From positions 1-15,059 of the forward strand of contig WRGS01000215.1 of NCBI GenBank assembly GCA_009787075.1: a stretch of 15,059 nucleotides of DNA. The letters run 5' to 3'. The notes under the pieces were generated by a model that had not been told where the DNA came from, did no database searches, and saw only the letters and a list, made by a program, of their open reading frames with translations. This DNA comes from Paludibacter sp. (GTDB lineage Bacteria > Bacteroidota > Bacteroidia > Bacteroidales > Paludibacteraceae). This document shows positions 1-8,532 of the stretch, piece by piece. Every line of letters begins with the position of its first letter. Within the stretch, counting starts at the first letter, position 1. The translations under genes and the position numbers were made by a program.

Positions 1-1293
1 CTTCCTTTTGTCTATAAATTTAATCGGTTTTCGGTTCAAATCGGGATAAATTATTTTTTGCAAATCGTCTGCTTTGCAAATTTCAATTTCGGGCGCAACG
101 CGGATTTTCGCGCGAAATCTGTCTTTTAATTCCTTTATCAATTCTTCTAACTTTTTAAATTCTTTAATTCCCGCTCGTACAAGCACTTCGTCATTTCCAT
201 TTTCGTCAATATCAACTTCAATCAAATAGTTTTCAATGTATGGCGTATTGTCTAAAACATCGTAAATTGCAGGCGGATAAAGAGTTGTTCCTTTGTATTT
301 TAATAAATGATTTGCCCGTCCAACAATCGGTGAAATCCGCATTGAATTTCTGCCGCATTTGCATTTTTCTGTATGAAAACTTACCAAATCTCCTGTTTTA
401 AAGCGCAAAAGCGGCATTCCTTCCACGCCAAGAGTTGTAATTACAAGTTCGCCAACTTCTCCATCGGCAACAATATTTCCTTCATTATCAATAACTTCAC
501 AAATAATCAATTCTGGATGATGATGACCGCCGCAAGCATACTCGCATTCAGCAAAAGTTGTCGCCATTTCGGTGGAAGCGTATGTAGAATAAAGTTCAAT
601 ATCCCATTTTTCTTTAATTCTTTTACCCAAAAGATTGAGCGAAAAATCCTGTTCGCGCAGGTTTTCGCCGATGCAAACAACTTTCTTTATGCTCGAATTG
701 CGATAATCAATTTGGTGTTCTTCTGCATATTTAATAATATGCAAAATAAAAGACGGCACACACATAATCGTGTTTGGTTTGATGCGCAAAATCGTGTCCC
801 ACTGCAATTCTGGAATTCCGTTGCCTACGCGCACAATGCCCGCGCCAAGCGAGCGCAAACCAAGAAAATATGCCAACCCTGCCATAAAGCGTTTGTCAAG
901 TGTTGTCATAAGTTGCACAATATCAGACTGTTTCACACCTGCGCAGGCAAAAGAAATTTTTTCGTTGTATGCCAAGCGGTCAAGGTCTTTGTCGGTCATT
1001 GCAAAAGTTACAGGGTCGCCCAATGTGCCGGAAGTTGTAATAAAATCAATCACTTTCTCGCGTTCAACACAGAGAAAATCGTCGTTGTAGAGTTGTAAAT
1101 CTTTTTTTTCGGTAAAAGGAATTTGATGTAAATCAGACAAATTCTGAATTTTATCAATATTTATTTTATTTTTTTTAAATAAATTTTTATAAAAAAGCGA
1201 ATTTGCCTGCAAATATTGCAAGGCGATTTTCAATTCTTCCTCTTGAAAAAATTTTATTTCCTGTTTGCTTTTAAATTCTATTTGAGGATACAT
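1..1293 (-). CDS. Phenylacetate-CoA ligase-like adenylate-forming enzyme (3' end cut by window edge)
   Basis: Reading the minus strand from the ATG at 1293 gives 431 codons with no stop before position 1. Family members are of about this length and the visible end (NRKPIKFIDKRK) looks like a natural C-terminus, so very few residues are missing. Family motifs are present: the Ser/Thr/Gly-rich nucleotide loop TTSGTLGDP (residues 87-94 region), YASTEM (238-243, the usual Y-x-x-[ST]-E adenylate motif), LLRFKTGDL (295-303) with the adenylate-binding Asp at 302, and a C-terminal lid starting near GRANHLLKYKG (325-335). The family activates arylacetates (phenylacetate, indoleacetate) through an acyl-AMP to the CoA thioester in the cytoplasm. 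No phenylacetate-degradation genes are visible nearby. In anaerobes such ligases are often paired with indolepyruvate:ferredoxin oxidoreductase, and the role here could be arylacetate recycling into aromatic amino acids. It is transcribed divergently from the DedA-AroE gene. Substrate is not determinable from sequence. Confidence 0.88.
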   Translation of the reverse strand, partial: MYPQIEFKSKQEIKFFQEEELKIALQYLQANSLFYKNLFKKNKINIDKIQNLSDLHQIPFTEKKDLQLYNDDFLCVEREKVIDFITTSGTLGDPVTFAMTDKDLDRLAYNEKISFACAGVKQSDIVQLMTTLDKRFMAGLAYFLGLRSLGAGIVRVGNGIPELQWDTILRIKPNTIMCVPSFILHIIKYAEEHQIDYRNSSIKKVVCIGENLREQDFSLNLLGKRIKEKWDIELYSTYASTEMATTFAECEYACGGHHHPELIICEVIDNEGNIVADGEVGELVITTLGVEGMPLLRFKTGDLVSFHTEKCKCGRNSMRISPIVGRANHLLKYKGTTLYPPAIYDVLDNTPYIENYLIEVDIDENGNDEVLVRAGIKEFKKLEELIKELKDRFRAKIRVAPEIEICKADDLQKIIYPDLNRKPIKFIDKRK

Positions 1294-1412
1294 AAGATTT
1301 CGGTTTGGAAAATCGTTAAAAAACTTTTGCAAAGTAACACAAAATATATGCAATTAACAACAATTTTTCTTAAAAAACGTTTTAACAACATGAATTTTTT
1401 AAAAAAAATAAC

Positions 1413-1420
1413 TACTTTTG
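1413..1420 (+). promoter_or_regulatory. Putative -7 box of the DedA-AroE/sensor operon
   Basis: TACTTTTG matches the Bacteroidetes -7 consensus TAnnTTTG. Transcription would start near 1427, about 30 bases before the ATG at 1457, which also argues against any start codon further upstream. No convincing TTTG -33 box lies 18-20 bases upstream (that stretch is mostly A and T), so this is a partial match. Confidence 0.45.
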
Positions 1421-1456
1421 TTTTCTAAAAATTGTTTTTTAAGTTTATTTTCGTTA

Positions 1457-2956
1457 ATGCTCGGCAACAAAAAATATATTTTTCTGTGCTTTTCCTTTTT
1501 GATGCTTTGTACAATATCTGTTATTGCACAAAATGTTGGTATTGAAGCAAATACAGAAGAAAAACTATCGATTATTCAGCATATTTTAATTTGGTACGAA
1601 AAAAACATGACTTACCCCACCATTGCGCTGCTAATGGCTTTGGAAAGTTCGTTTTTAGGCATAATTCCTTCTGAATTAATAATTTCTGTGGCTGCTTATG
1701 TTGCGCTTGACAACACAACTTCGCTCACATTTTGGGGCGTTGTTATCGCAGCAACCATCGGCTCGCTGCTCGGCGGGCTGATAAATTACACGCTCGCGGT
1801 TTTTCTCGGACGAAAAGCGTTATATGCACTGGCAGACAGCAAATTAGGGCATTTTTTCTTGTTGAACAGCAACAAACTTATGAACGCAGAAAAATGGTTT
1901 GTGCGTTACAGCAAGATTTCGGTTTGCATCGGTCGGCTTGTGCCGGGCATCAGGCAGTTTATTAGCGTACCTGCTGGTTTGTCGCGTATGAAATTGCTGC
2001 CGTTTATGCTTTACACAGTAATTGGTTCAAGCGCGTGGAACACGGTACTTGCTGCATTGGGATATTTTTTGCACGGACAGCAGGATTTGATTAAAAAATA
2101 TTCTTTTGAATTGAGTTATCTCATAGTGATAATTTTAATTTTGATTGTAATATTTTTCCTGTTTAAATATTTGAAAAACAAAAAATTACAAAATCAAAAC
2201 GCTAAAATTTTCGGTTTGACTGGCTATCCGCTTTCATATTCAAAATCAAAAGCATTTTTTTGCGAAAAATTTGAAAAGGAAAAAATTAATGCACGTTTTG
2301 AACTTTTTGAAATTAAAGATGATAATGAACTTAATGATTTTTTTGAAAAAATAAAAAATCAAACGGATTTCGCTTTGCAGGGCTTTAACGTAACTTTTCC
2401 ATTAAAAGAAAAAATTATTCCGTTTTTAGATGAAATTGATGATACCGTAGCCGAAACAGGCGCGGTAAATTGCGTGAAAATTATTAGAAACGACAATCAA
2501 ATTCCTTCTTTAAAAGGATATAACACAGATACTTACGGTTTTGAGCAGGCAATTAAGCCATATTTGGAACAGGAAAATATAAACGCTCTTATTTGCGGCA
2601 CAGGCGGCACGGCAAAAGCAATTTCGGCGGCATTAAAACGGCTTAATGTGAATTTTACATTTATTTCGCGCACAAAAACCGAGACAAATATCACTTATTC
2701 AGAAGTTTCGCAGCAGACAATTACCGATAATTTGCTGATTATCAACGCAACAAATTTAGGTTTTGGCAAAATGGAAAATCAATGCGTGCCATTGCCTTAC
2801 GAATATATTACACACGAACATTTACTTTTTGATGTGATTTATAATCCTGCTGAAACACTTTTTTTACAAAAAGGCAGGCAGTGTGGCGCAAGAACAATAA
2901 ATGGCAGTCAAATGTTTGCAAATCAGGCAATTAAATCTTGGGAAATTTTGAAATGA
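1457..2956 (+). CDS. DedA/VTT membrane protein fused to shikimate dehydrogenase (AroE)
   Basis: A 499-residue protein with two recognisable modules. Residues 1-25 resemble a signal peptide or first membrane segment ending in VIAQ. Residues about 40-245 are a DedA (SNARE-associated/VTT) domain: ESSFLGIIPSEL with Glu63, the glycine-rich GSLLGGLINY segment, and R160-x-x-P163-x-x-R166 (RLVPGIR) followed by the conserved PAGLSRM. A hydrophobic segment ends in a Lys-rich linker, placing what follows in the cytoplasm. Residues about 250-499 are a full-length AroE: GYPLSYSKSK at the shikimate site, NVTFPLK with catalytic Lys317, GAVN with Asn338, NTD with Asp358, the GTGGTA dinucleotide loop (381-386) and the C-terminal Gln490 of NQAIKSWEIL. 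AroE reduces 3-dehydroshikimate with NADPH; DedA proteins are lipid/undecaprenyl-phosphate flippase-type proteins. The 3' end overlaps the sensor gene as ATGA. ATG 1457 was chosen because upstream starts fall within the promoter box. The fusion is unusual; the A-rich junction (about 2170-2200) should be checked for an indel. Confidence 0.88.
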   Translation: MLGNKKYIFLCFSFLMLCTISVIAQNVGIEANTEEKLSIIQHILIWYEKNMTYPTIALLMALESSFLGIIPSELIISVAAYVALDNTTSLTFWGVVIAATIGSLLGGLINYTLAVFLGRKALYALADSKLGHFFLLNSNKLMNAEKWFVRYSKISVCIGRLVPGIRQFISVPAGLSRMKLLPFMLYTVIGSSAWNTVLAALGYFLHGQQDLIKKYSFELSYLIVIILILIVIFFLFKYLKNKKLQNQNAKIFGLTGYPLSYSKSKAFFCEKFEKEKINARFELFEIKDDNELNDFFEKIKNQTDFALQGFNVTFPLKEKIIPFLDEIDDTVAETGAVNCVKIIRNDNQIPSLKGYNTDTYGFEQAIKPYLEQENINALICGTGGTAKAISAALKRLNVNFTFISRTKTETNITYSEVSQQTITDNLLIINATNLGFGKMENQCVPLPYEYITHEHLLFDVIYNPAETLFLQKGRQCGARTINGSQMFANQAIKSWEILK

Positions 2957-5900
2957 AAAAACTGATACTGTATATTATTGTAATTTTATCTTTTACCAAA
3001 ATGCAAGCGCAAAGTTCGCGCTATTATTCTACCGACCAAGGCTTGTCGAACAGTTTGATAAATCAAATTTTTCAGGACAGTTATGGTTTCGTGTGGGTTG
3101 CTACCGAATGGGGACTTAACCGTTTCGACAGTAACAAGTTTCGCATTTACAACAATATTCCAAACGATATCGCTTCCTTGCCCGACAATTATGTGCATAC
3201 AGTATTTGAGAACAGCAGCCGCCAACTTTTTATCGGCACAATTAAAGGACTTGTAAAGTACAATAAATCAGGCGATTGTTTCGATCGCGTCAATTTGATT
3301 GGTGAAGACGGCAAACCGATATTTCCGCACGTTACTTCGCTAAACGAAACCCGCGAAGGTGATATTCTTGTGGCGACATCTGGGCAGGGAATTTTCCTTT
3401 TGAAAAAGAACGAAAAAGATGCGAACTATTACCGTACACTTTCAGGTTTGCTCAACAGCAAATTTATCACCCTGCTTTACCGCGACCATTTGCAAAATCT
3501 TTGGATAAGTATGGAAACAGGCGGACTGTACTGCTATAATTCGGCGGGGCAAACAATGCAATTTTTTGATTCTCAAAGCGGTTTGAGCGGCAATTATGTT
3601 TCGGCAATCACAGAAGACAATTCAGGAAACGTTTTTATCGGTACGCTTAATAATGGCTTAAATATTTACAATACAACAACTAAAACTCTGAAATTCACGC
3701 CTTTCCATTCAAGCGAACTTCTTATCAGAAGTTTATATTTTATTAAAAATGAAAATCTTTTAATTGGAACAGACGGTCAGGGCTTAAAAATATATAATCC
3801 TAAAACTCAAATAATTAGCAATTACAATGCCGATGCTTTGCAGTTCGATTTGGCGAATATGAAAGTTCATTCTATCACAGAGGACAGAGATAATAATTTG
3901 TGGCTTGGGCTTTTTCAGAAAGGCGTTGTGTTTTTTCCGCATTCGCAGAACAGTTTTCGGTATTGGGGTGCGCGGCAATGGCGCAATAATCCTATTGGCG
4001 AAGGCTGTGTGATGTCTATTTTTGTTGATGATAAAGGAATTACGTGGGTTGGAGTTGATAATGAAGGAATTTACGGAATTGACCAGAACGGACAGCAGGT
4101 TGCGCATTTTACCAAAACAAATTCGCCAAATTCTGTGTCAAATATCGTTATGAGCATTACCGAAGATGAACAGAAAAATCTTTGGATTGGCTCTTATACT
4201 CACGGCTTGGCAAAAGTAAATAAACAAACAGGTTATGCCTCTTATATTCAGCAACTTGTAGGGCAAAAAGTTTATTACGTTACCCAAGATAAAGATAAAA
4301 ATATTCTGGCGGCAACTTACGGCTCGGGAATGTTTATTATCAATCCTAAAACGAACGAAATCAAGCAATTGGAATCGTCAAAAAAAGAAACTGACAATCT
4401 TTATACCAACGAACTTTTCAACGATTGGATTAACACAATTCTTTGCGATTCACAGGGTTATATTTGGATTGGACATTACAGAGGTTTGAGTGTCTATTCT
4501 CCGGAAAAACATAGTTTTATTAATTTTTTTAATAAAAATAATTTATTGCTCAATACGGTTGTTTTTTGCCTGCACGAGAGCCGCGACGGACAAATTTTTA
4601 TCGGAACTGCCAACGGACTTTTTATTTTTAATAAAAAAATTCAAAAATTTACGCATTTTACTGTCAATGAGGGACTTCCAAATAATGCAATATGTGGAAT
4701 TGAAGAAGACCGTCAAGGAAATATTTGGATTAGTACCTATCACGGAATCAGCAAATTAAACCGTCAGGATTCGCACTTTTTCAACTATTATGTTGGCGAT
4801 GGCATTCAGGGCAATGAATTTACGCGCGGAGCATCGTTTGCCGCTGAAGATGGTACGCTGTATTTTGGCGGAACAAACGGAATTACCTTCTTCGACCCCG
4901 CAGGAATTGCTGACAAAAAAGGCACGCTAAATCTTTTGCTTACAGGATTTTTCCTTTTTGATAAAAATATTTCGCTCGAAAAAACGCATAATGCTAAAAA
5001 TCAAACAGCGACAAGCATAATGGAAGCAGCAAAATTTTCGCTCGCTTTTGATGAAAATTCATTCAGTATGGAATTTACCACTTTCGATTATGTAAATGCA
5101 AACAGAATTTGCTATCAATATCGTATTGAAGGTCAAAGCAATGAATGGACAAGCACTGATGTTGGAAATAACAAATTGATTTTCAATAATTTGGCTTATG
5201 GAAAATATAAACTTCACGTGCGTGCAGCAGATAACGAAATGCTTTCGGCGGAAAAAATTTTTATTATCGAAATTAAGCCGCCATGGAACAGGTCGCAATG
5301 GGCGTATATGCTTTATTTTCTGGCAGTTGCAGCGATTATTTTTGCAATTTACAAATGGTATTCATCGCGTTTGAAGTATGAACAGGAAATTCTTAAAAAA
5401 GAAAAAGAAAAGGCTATAGAAGAAGGGAAACTGCAATTTTTTATCAATATTTCGCACGAAATACGCACACCAATGTCGTTGATTATAAGTCCTTTAGAAA
5501 AACTTATTGCTGAAAATAAAAATGAAACGCTGCAAAAAACATATTTTATAATTTACCGCAATGCAAAGCGTATTTTGCGGCTGATAAATCAGTTAATGGA
5601 TGTGCGAAAAATTGATAAAGGACAAATGAAATTGCATTTTCAGCAAACGGATATGGTAGGTTTTATTGAGGATTTAATGCAAACTTTTGATTATCAAGCA
5701 AATAACAAGCAAATTGATTTCCGTTTTATTCACACAATGGATAAGTTGCCTGTTTGGATTGATTTGAATAATTTTGATAAAGTGCTGCTAAATTTACTTT
5801 CAAATGCATTCAAATTTACTCCAAACGGCGGGACAATTACTCTGAATTTAATCACAGGCAATGATGAAAACGCTAAAAACGAAGCGCTTAAAAATTATTT

Positions 5901-7038
5901 TCAAATTACTATAGAAGACACGGGAATTGGAATTGACAGCACGCAGGTTGAAAAAATTTTTGAGCGTTTTTATCAGGAAAAAAATACTGAAAACAAAGCA
6001 AATTCAGGTACGGGAATAGGTTTGCATTTGGCAAAATCGCTTGTAGAATTACACTACGGCGAAATTTTTGCCGAAAACCGCGAAGATACGCAAGGCGCAC
6101 GTTTTACTGTGCGTTTGCCTTTGGGCTGCGGACATTTGCAAGATGATGATTTTGAGCAGATTATGCAAATTGAAACCAAAAAAGAAACATATCCGCAGCC
6201 AAAACTCGAACCTATAAGTTATGAAGAAGCGATGAATTTGGATAAAATGCTGAAAATTAAGCATAAAACCAATATGACTGTTGCCGTTGTGGAAGATGAC
6301 GACGAAATCCGAAATTACCTTAAAAGCGAATTGCAAAACAATTATAAAATTATTGAAAGCGCAAACGGAAAAGCCGCTTATAATCTGATAACCAGAGATA
6401 TACCCGATTTGGTAATCAGCGATATTATGATGCCCGAAATGGACGGAATTGCACTTTGCCGAAAAATGAAACAAAATCCAAACACAAGTCATATTCCTAT
6501 TGTGCTGCTGACTGCCAAAACCAACATAGAAAATCGCCTCGAAGGACTTGAAACAGGCGCAGATGCATATATTACAAAGCCGTTCAATATTGATGAACTA
6601 AAAAAAATGCTCGGCAATCTGCTGAAAAACAGAAAATTGCTGAAAGCAAAATTTTCAGGCGCACAAGACCAAACAGAGCGTATTGAGCAGATTGAAAAAA
6701 AATCGGCTAATGAAATTTTTATTGAAAAAGTGATGCACGTAATCAACGAAAAAATTACTGACCCCGATTTGAACGTTGATTTGCTTGCCGACACTGTGGG
6801 CTACAGCCGTGTTCATACGCATAGAAAACTCAAAGAACTTACAGGAATGTCTGCCCGCGATTTTATTCGCAGCATTCGCCTAAAGCAAGCCGCTAATCTA
6901 TTGAAAAATAAAGAATTAAATATTTCAGAAATTGCCTACGCAACAGGATTCAACAATCTCTCGCACTTCTCAATTTCGTTTAAAGAATTTTTTGGAACAA
7001 CACCCAAAAAGTATATTGAAAGAAATGCTGAAAATTAA
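2953..7038 (+). CDS. Hybrid two-component system sensor/regulator (HTCS)
   Basis: One chain of 1361 residues carrying a complete signalling pathway. Residues 1-20 are a signal peptide (ending KMQAQ). About 14 Reg_prop-type repeats follow (pattern: I-x-x-D-x-x-G-x-[IL]-W-[IV]-G-T-x-x-G-[LI]-x-x-[YF]-N), enough for two seven-bladed periplasmic propellers. A Y_Y_Y domain lies at about 710-778 and one membrane helix at about 784-802. The histidine kinase has FFINISHEIRTP with phosphorylatable His835, N-box NLLSNAFKF (947-955), G1 DTGIG (989-993) and G2 GTGIGL (1019-1024). The receiver has acidic residues EDDD (1114-1117), phosphoacceptor Asp1157 in SDIMMPEMDG, and Lys1209 in TKPF. An AraC-type HTH occupies about 1250-1361. 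All catalytic residues are intact. HTCS proteins usually sense glycan fragments and control SusC/SusD loci, none of which is visible here. Start ATG 2953 overlaps the preceding stop as ATGA, indicating coupled translation. The ligand is unknown. Confidence 0.96.
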   Translation: MKKLILYIIVILSFTKMQAQSSRYYSTDQGLSNSLINQIFQDSYGFVWVATEWGLNRFDSNKFRIYNNIPNDIASLPDNYVHTVFENSSRQLFIGTIKGLVKYNKSGDCFDRVNLIGEDGKPIFPHVTSLNETREGDILVATSGQGIFLLKKNEKDANYYRTLSGLLNSKFITLLYRDHLQNLWISMETGGLYCYNSAGQTMQFFDSQSGLSGNYVSAITEDNSGNVFIGTLNNGLNIYNTTTKTLKFTPFHSSELLIRSLYFIKNENLLIGTDGQGLKIYNPKTQIISNYNADALQFDLANMKVHSITEDRDNNLWLGLFQKGVVFFPHSQNSFRYWGARQWRNNPIGEGCVMSIFVDDKGITWVGVDNEGIYGIDQNGQQVAHFTKTNSPNSVSNIVMSITEDEQKNLWIGSYTHGLAKVNKQTGYASYIQQLVGQKVYYVTQDKDKNILAATYGSGMFIINPKTNEIKQLESSKKETDNLYTNELFNDWINTILCDSQGYIWIGHYRGLSVYSPEKHSFINFFNKNNLLLNTVVFCLHESRDGQIFIGTANGLFIFNKKIQKFTHFTVNEGLPNNAICGIEEDRQGNIWISTYHGISKLNRQDSHFFNYYVGDGIQGNEFTRGASFAAEDGTLYFGGTNGITFFDPAGIADKKGTLNLLLTGFFLFDKNISLEKTHNAKNQTATSIMEAAKFSLAFDENSFSMEFTTFDYVNANRICYQYRIEGQSNEWTSTDVGNNKLIFNNLAYGKYKLHVRAADNEMLSAEKIFIIEIKPPWNRSQWAYMLYFLAVAAIIFAIYKWYSSRLKYEQEILKKEKEKAIEEGKLQFFINISHEIRTPMSLIISPLEKLIAENKNETLQKTYFIIYRNAKRILRLINQLMDVRKIDKGQMKLHFQQTDMVGFIEDLMQTFDYQANNKQIDFRFIHTMDKLPVWIDLNNFDKVLLNLLSNAFKFTPNGGTITLNLITGNDENAKNEALKNYFQITIEDTGIGIDSTQVEKIFERFYQEKNTENKANSGTGIGLHLAKSLVELHYGEIFAENREDTQGARFTVRLPLGCGHLQDDDFEQIMQIETKKETYPQPKLEPISYEEAMNLDKMLKIKHKTNMTVAVVEDDDEIRNYLKSELQNNYKIIESANGKAAYNLITRDIPDLVISDIMMPEMDGIALCRKMKQNPNTSHIPIVLLTAKTNIENRLEGLETGADAYITKPFNIDELKKMLGNLLKNRKLLKAKFSGAQDQTERIEQIEKKSANEIFIEKVMHVINEKITDPDLNVDLLADTVGYSRVHTHRKLKELTGMSARDFIRSIRLKQAANLLKNKELNISEIAYATGFNNLSHFSISFKEFFGTTPKKYIERNAEN

Positions 7039-7304
7039 AAATGTATTGAGATTGTTATTATTGCCAAAGGGTTTCCATTATATTCCTCATTTTCGTAAAA
7101 CCTTACTTTGATTTTTATCTGCACATTGTAATCCTAAAACAAATTTAATGTAGAATATGCATTACGTAAAGAATCTGATAAAGGTATATAATAACTACAA
7201 TCGCCAATGCTGAAATCCATTGACGAATTAGGAATATAGCCCAATTCTTTAACTTTTTTACTTAATGAGCCTTTCCCAAAACTTTGAAAATTGACAACAT
7301 AGTG
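7035..7304 (-). pseudogene. Probable remnant of a small gene with an internal TAG
   Basis: On the minus strand a reading frame runs from just after a TGA (7305-7307) for 56 codons to a TAG at 7134-7136, and continues in the same frame for 32 more codons to a TAA at 7035-7037. The first part has no plausible ATG near its beginning. Residue composition looks protein-like on both sides of the TAG (for example FGKGSLSKKVKELGYIPNS before it and VRFYENEEYNGNPLAIIT after it), which suggests one gene broken by a nonsense mutation and a lost or frameshifted 5' end. I do not recognise the family. Its 3' end runs into the convergent stop codon of the sensor gene. It could also be chance open sequence in A+T-rich DNA. 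Confidence 0.4.
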
Positions 7305-7350
7305 TCAAATATTTATAATTATTTACATTATAAAAATTACACTCCTGCGC

Positions 7351-7369
7351 GAACATATATGATATGTTC
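7351..7369. repeat. Perfect 8-bp inverted repeat, operator-like
   Basis: GAACATAT and ATATGTTC flank a 3-base centre (ATG), giving a 19-bp near-perfect dyad in the gene-free stretch between the sensor gene and pit. It lies about 45 bases upstream of the remnant frame on the minus strand, so it could be its former operator. The short loop makes it more like a protein-binding site than an RNA terminator. No function is shown. Confidence 0.35.
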
Positions 7370-7402
7370 AAGGCAAATAAAATGCTGTAAATTAATATCT
7401 TC

Positions 7403-7441
7403 TGTGATTTTATTGATTATTATTTTGTAAAAAAAATCACA
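7403..7441 (-). terminator. Weak stem-loop at the 3' end of pit
   Basis: TGTGATTTT (7403-7411) and AAAATCACA (7433-7441) are perfect 9-base inverted arms around a 21-base A+T-rich spacer, and overlap the pit stop codon. This is the only candidate 3' structure for the phosphate operon. The long spacer and absence of a T-run after the stem make it a weak terminator at best. Confidence 0.3.
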
Positions 7442-8495
7442 CAAAATGCCCCACAATCCAATAAACTCCTGCGGCGATTGCTGCACTGACAGGAATTGTA
7501 AGCAACCATGCGGTAAGCAGTTGGCGCGTTACGCCCCAGCGAACTGCCGAAAGACGTTTTGTTGCGCCTACTCCGATAATTGCACCCGAAATTGTGTGCG
7601 TGGTAGAAACAGGAATTTTCAGTATTTCAGTAATATAAAGCGTAAATGCGCCCGCAGTTTCAGCAACGACACCTTCAAAAGGCGTTACTTTGGTAATGCG
7701 CGAACCCATTGTTTTAACAATTTTCCAGCCGCCCGACATTGTACCGAGTGCAATAACGGTAAAGCACGCCAACGGAATCCAGTCAAAATGTTCTGTTTTT
7801 ACAATTTGTTCAAATTCGGTAAGTTGCATAAATGCAGGCAAAACTCCGGGATTGGCAGCATTGTAAGCAATCAGGGCAACAGAAATAATTCCCATTACTT
7901 TTTGTGAATCGTTCATGCCGTGTCCGACGCTGAAAAGCGCAGAAGAAACCAATTGCAACCGCTTAAACCAATGATTTGCTTTATGCGGATTTGCTTTTTT
8001 ACTTAAATGTTGAACAATAATCGAAAAAATTGTTGCAATCAGCATACCGATAATTGGCGCAAGAAAAATGAAAATTGCGATTACAATTACCCCTTTGCTT
8101 CCGCCCCAGTGAATTGCCTCAATATTGCGTGTAGCCATCAATGCCGCACCTCCAAAACCTCCAATAAGAGTATGCGATGATGAGGACGGAATGCCAAGCC
8201 ACCACGTAGCCAAATTCCACAAAATAGCCGCAACAATTCCCGAAAAGATAATTGGAAGCGTAATAAACTGTTCAAAAACAGTTTTTGACACTGTGTTGGC
8301 AATTCCAAAATCCTGAAGTATAAATTTTGCAATAAAAAAAGCGACAAAATTGAATAAAGCCGCCCATAAAACCGCTTGAAACGGAGTTAAAACCTTTGTT
8401 GATACGATTGTCGCTATCGAATTTGCTGCGTCGTGGAAGCCGTTGATAAAATCAAACAGCAACGCCAAAATGATAATTATTATTAAAAATGCCAT
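7437..8495 (-). CDS. pit: PiT-family inorganic phosphate transporter
   Basis: A 352-residue, strongly hydrophobic inner-membrane protein with the duplicated PiT architecture. The two inverted halves each carry a signature: GFHDAANSIAT (residues 19-29) and GHGMNDSQK (191-199) with the paired Asn-Asp elements, plus the matching loops PSSSSHTLIG (103-112) and PVSTTHTISG (295-304). The family imports phosphate (as metal phosphate or with a cation) by symport, usually with lower affinity than the Pst ABC system. It sits 77 bases downstream of the DUF47 gene on the same strand, the standard pairing for this transporter in many bacteria. No promoter of its own is evident, so it is probably co-transcribed. 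A strong hairpin lies in the intercistronic gap. Substrate could include other tetrahedral oxyanions such as arsenate, but phosphate is the expected one. Confidence 0.95.
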   Translation of the reverse strand: MAFLIIIIILALLFDFINGFHDAANSIATIVSTKVLTPFQAVLWAALFNFVAFFIAKFILQDFGIANTVSKTVFEQFITLPIIFSGIVAAILWNLATWWLGIPSSSSHTLIGGFGGAALMATRNIEAIHWGGSKGVIVIAIFIFLAPIIGMLIATIFSIIVQHLSKKANPHKANHWFKRLQLVSSALFSVGHGMNDSQKVMGIISVALIAYNAANPGVLPAFMQLTEFEQIVKTEHFDWIPLACFTVIALGTMSGGWKIVKTMGSRITKVTPFEGVVAETAGAFTLYITEILKIPVSTTHTISGAIIGVGATKRLSAVRWGVTRQLLTAWLLTIPVSAAIAAGVYWIVGHFV

Positions 8496-8532
8496 ATTCT
8501 GTTAAAATTAGAATGTACAGTTTAAGATGCGG

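Noticed and set aside
373..1098. Long plus-strand open frame opposite the CoA ligase
   Set aside because: Its translation is Cys/His/Asn/Phe-rich with no recognisable motif, while the opposite strand encodes a clear enzyme.
1374..1383. Palindrome AAAACGTTTT in the divergent promoter region
   Set aside because: It is short, mostly A/T runs, and expected by chance in this context.
1418..1456. Upstream TTG start extending the DedA-AroE protein by 13 residues
   Set aside because: The TTG lies inside the putative -7 box, and the ATG at 1457 begins a good signal-peptide-like sequence.
2938..2952. Upstream TTG start for the hybrid sensor
   Set aside because: ATG 2953 gives a clean signal peptide (MKKLILYIIV...) and a standard ATGA overlap.
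6049..6794. Minus-strand open frames opposite the receiver and HTH part of the sensor
   Set aside because: They are mirror frames of a gene with intact motifs and show no domain of their own.
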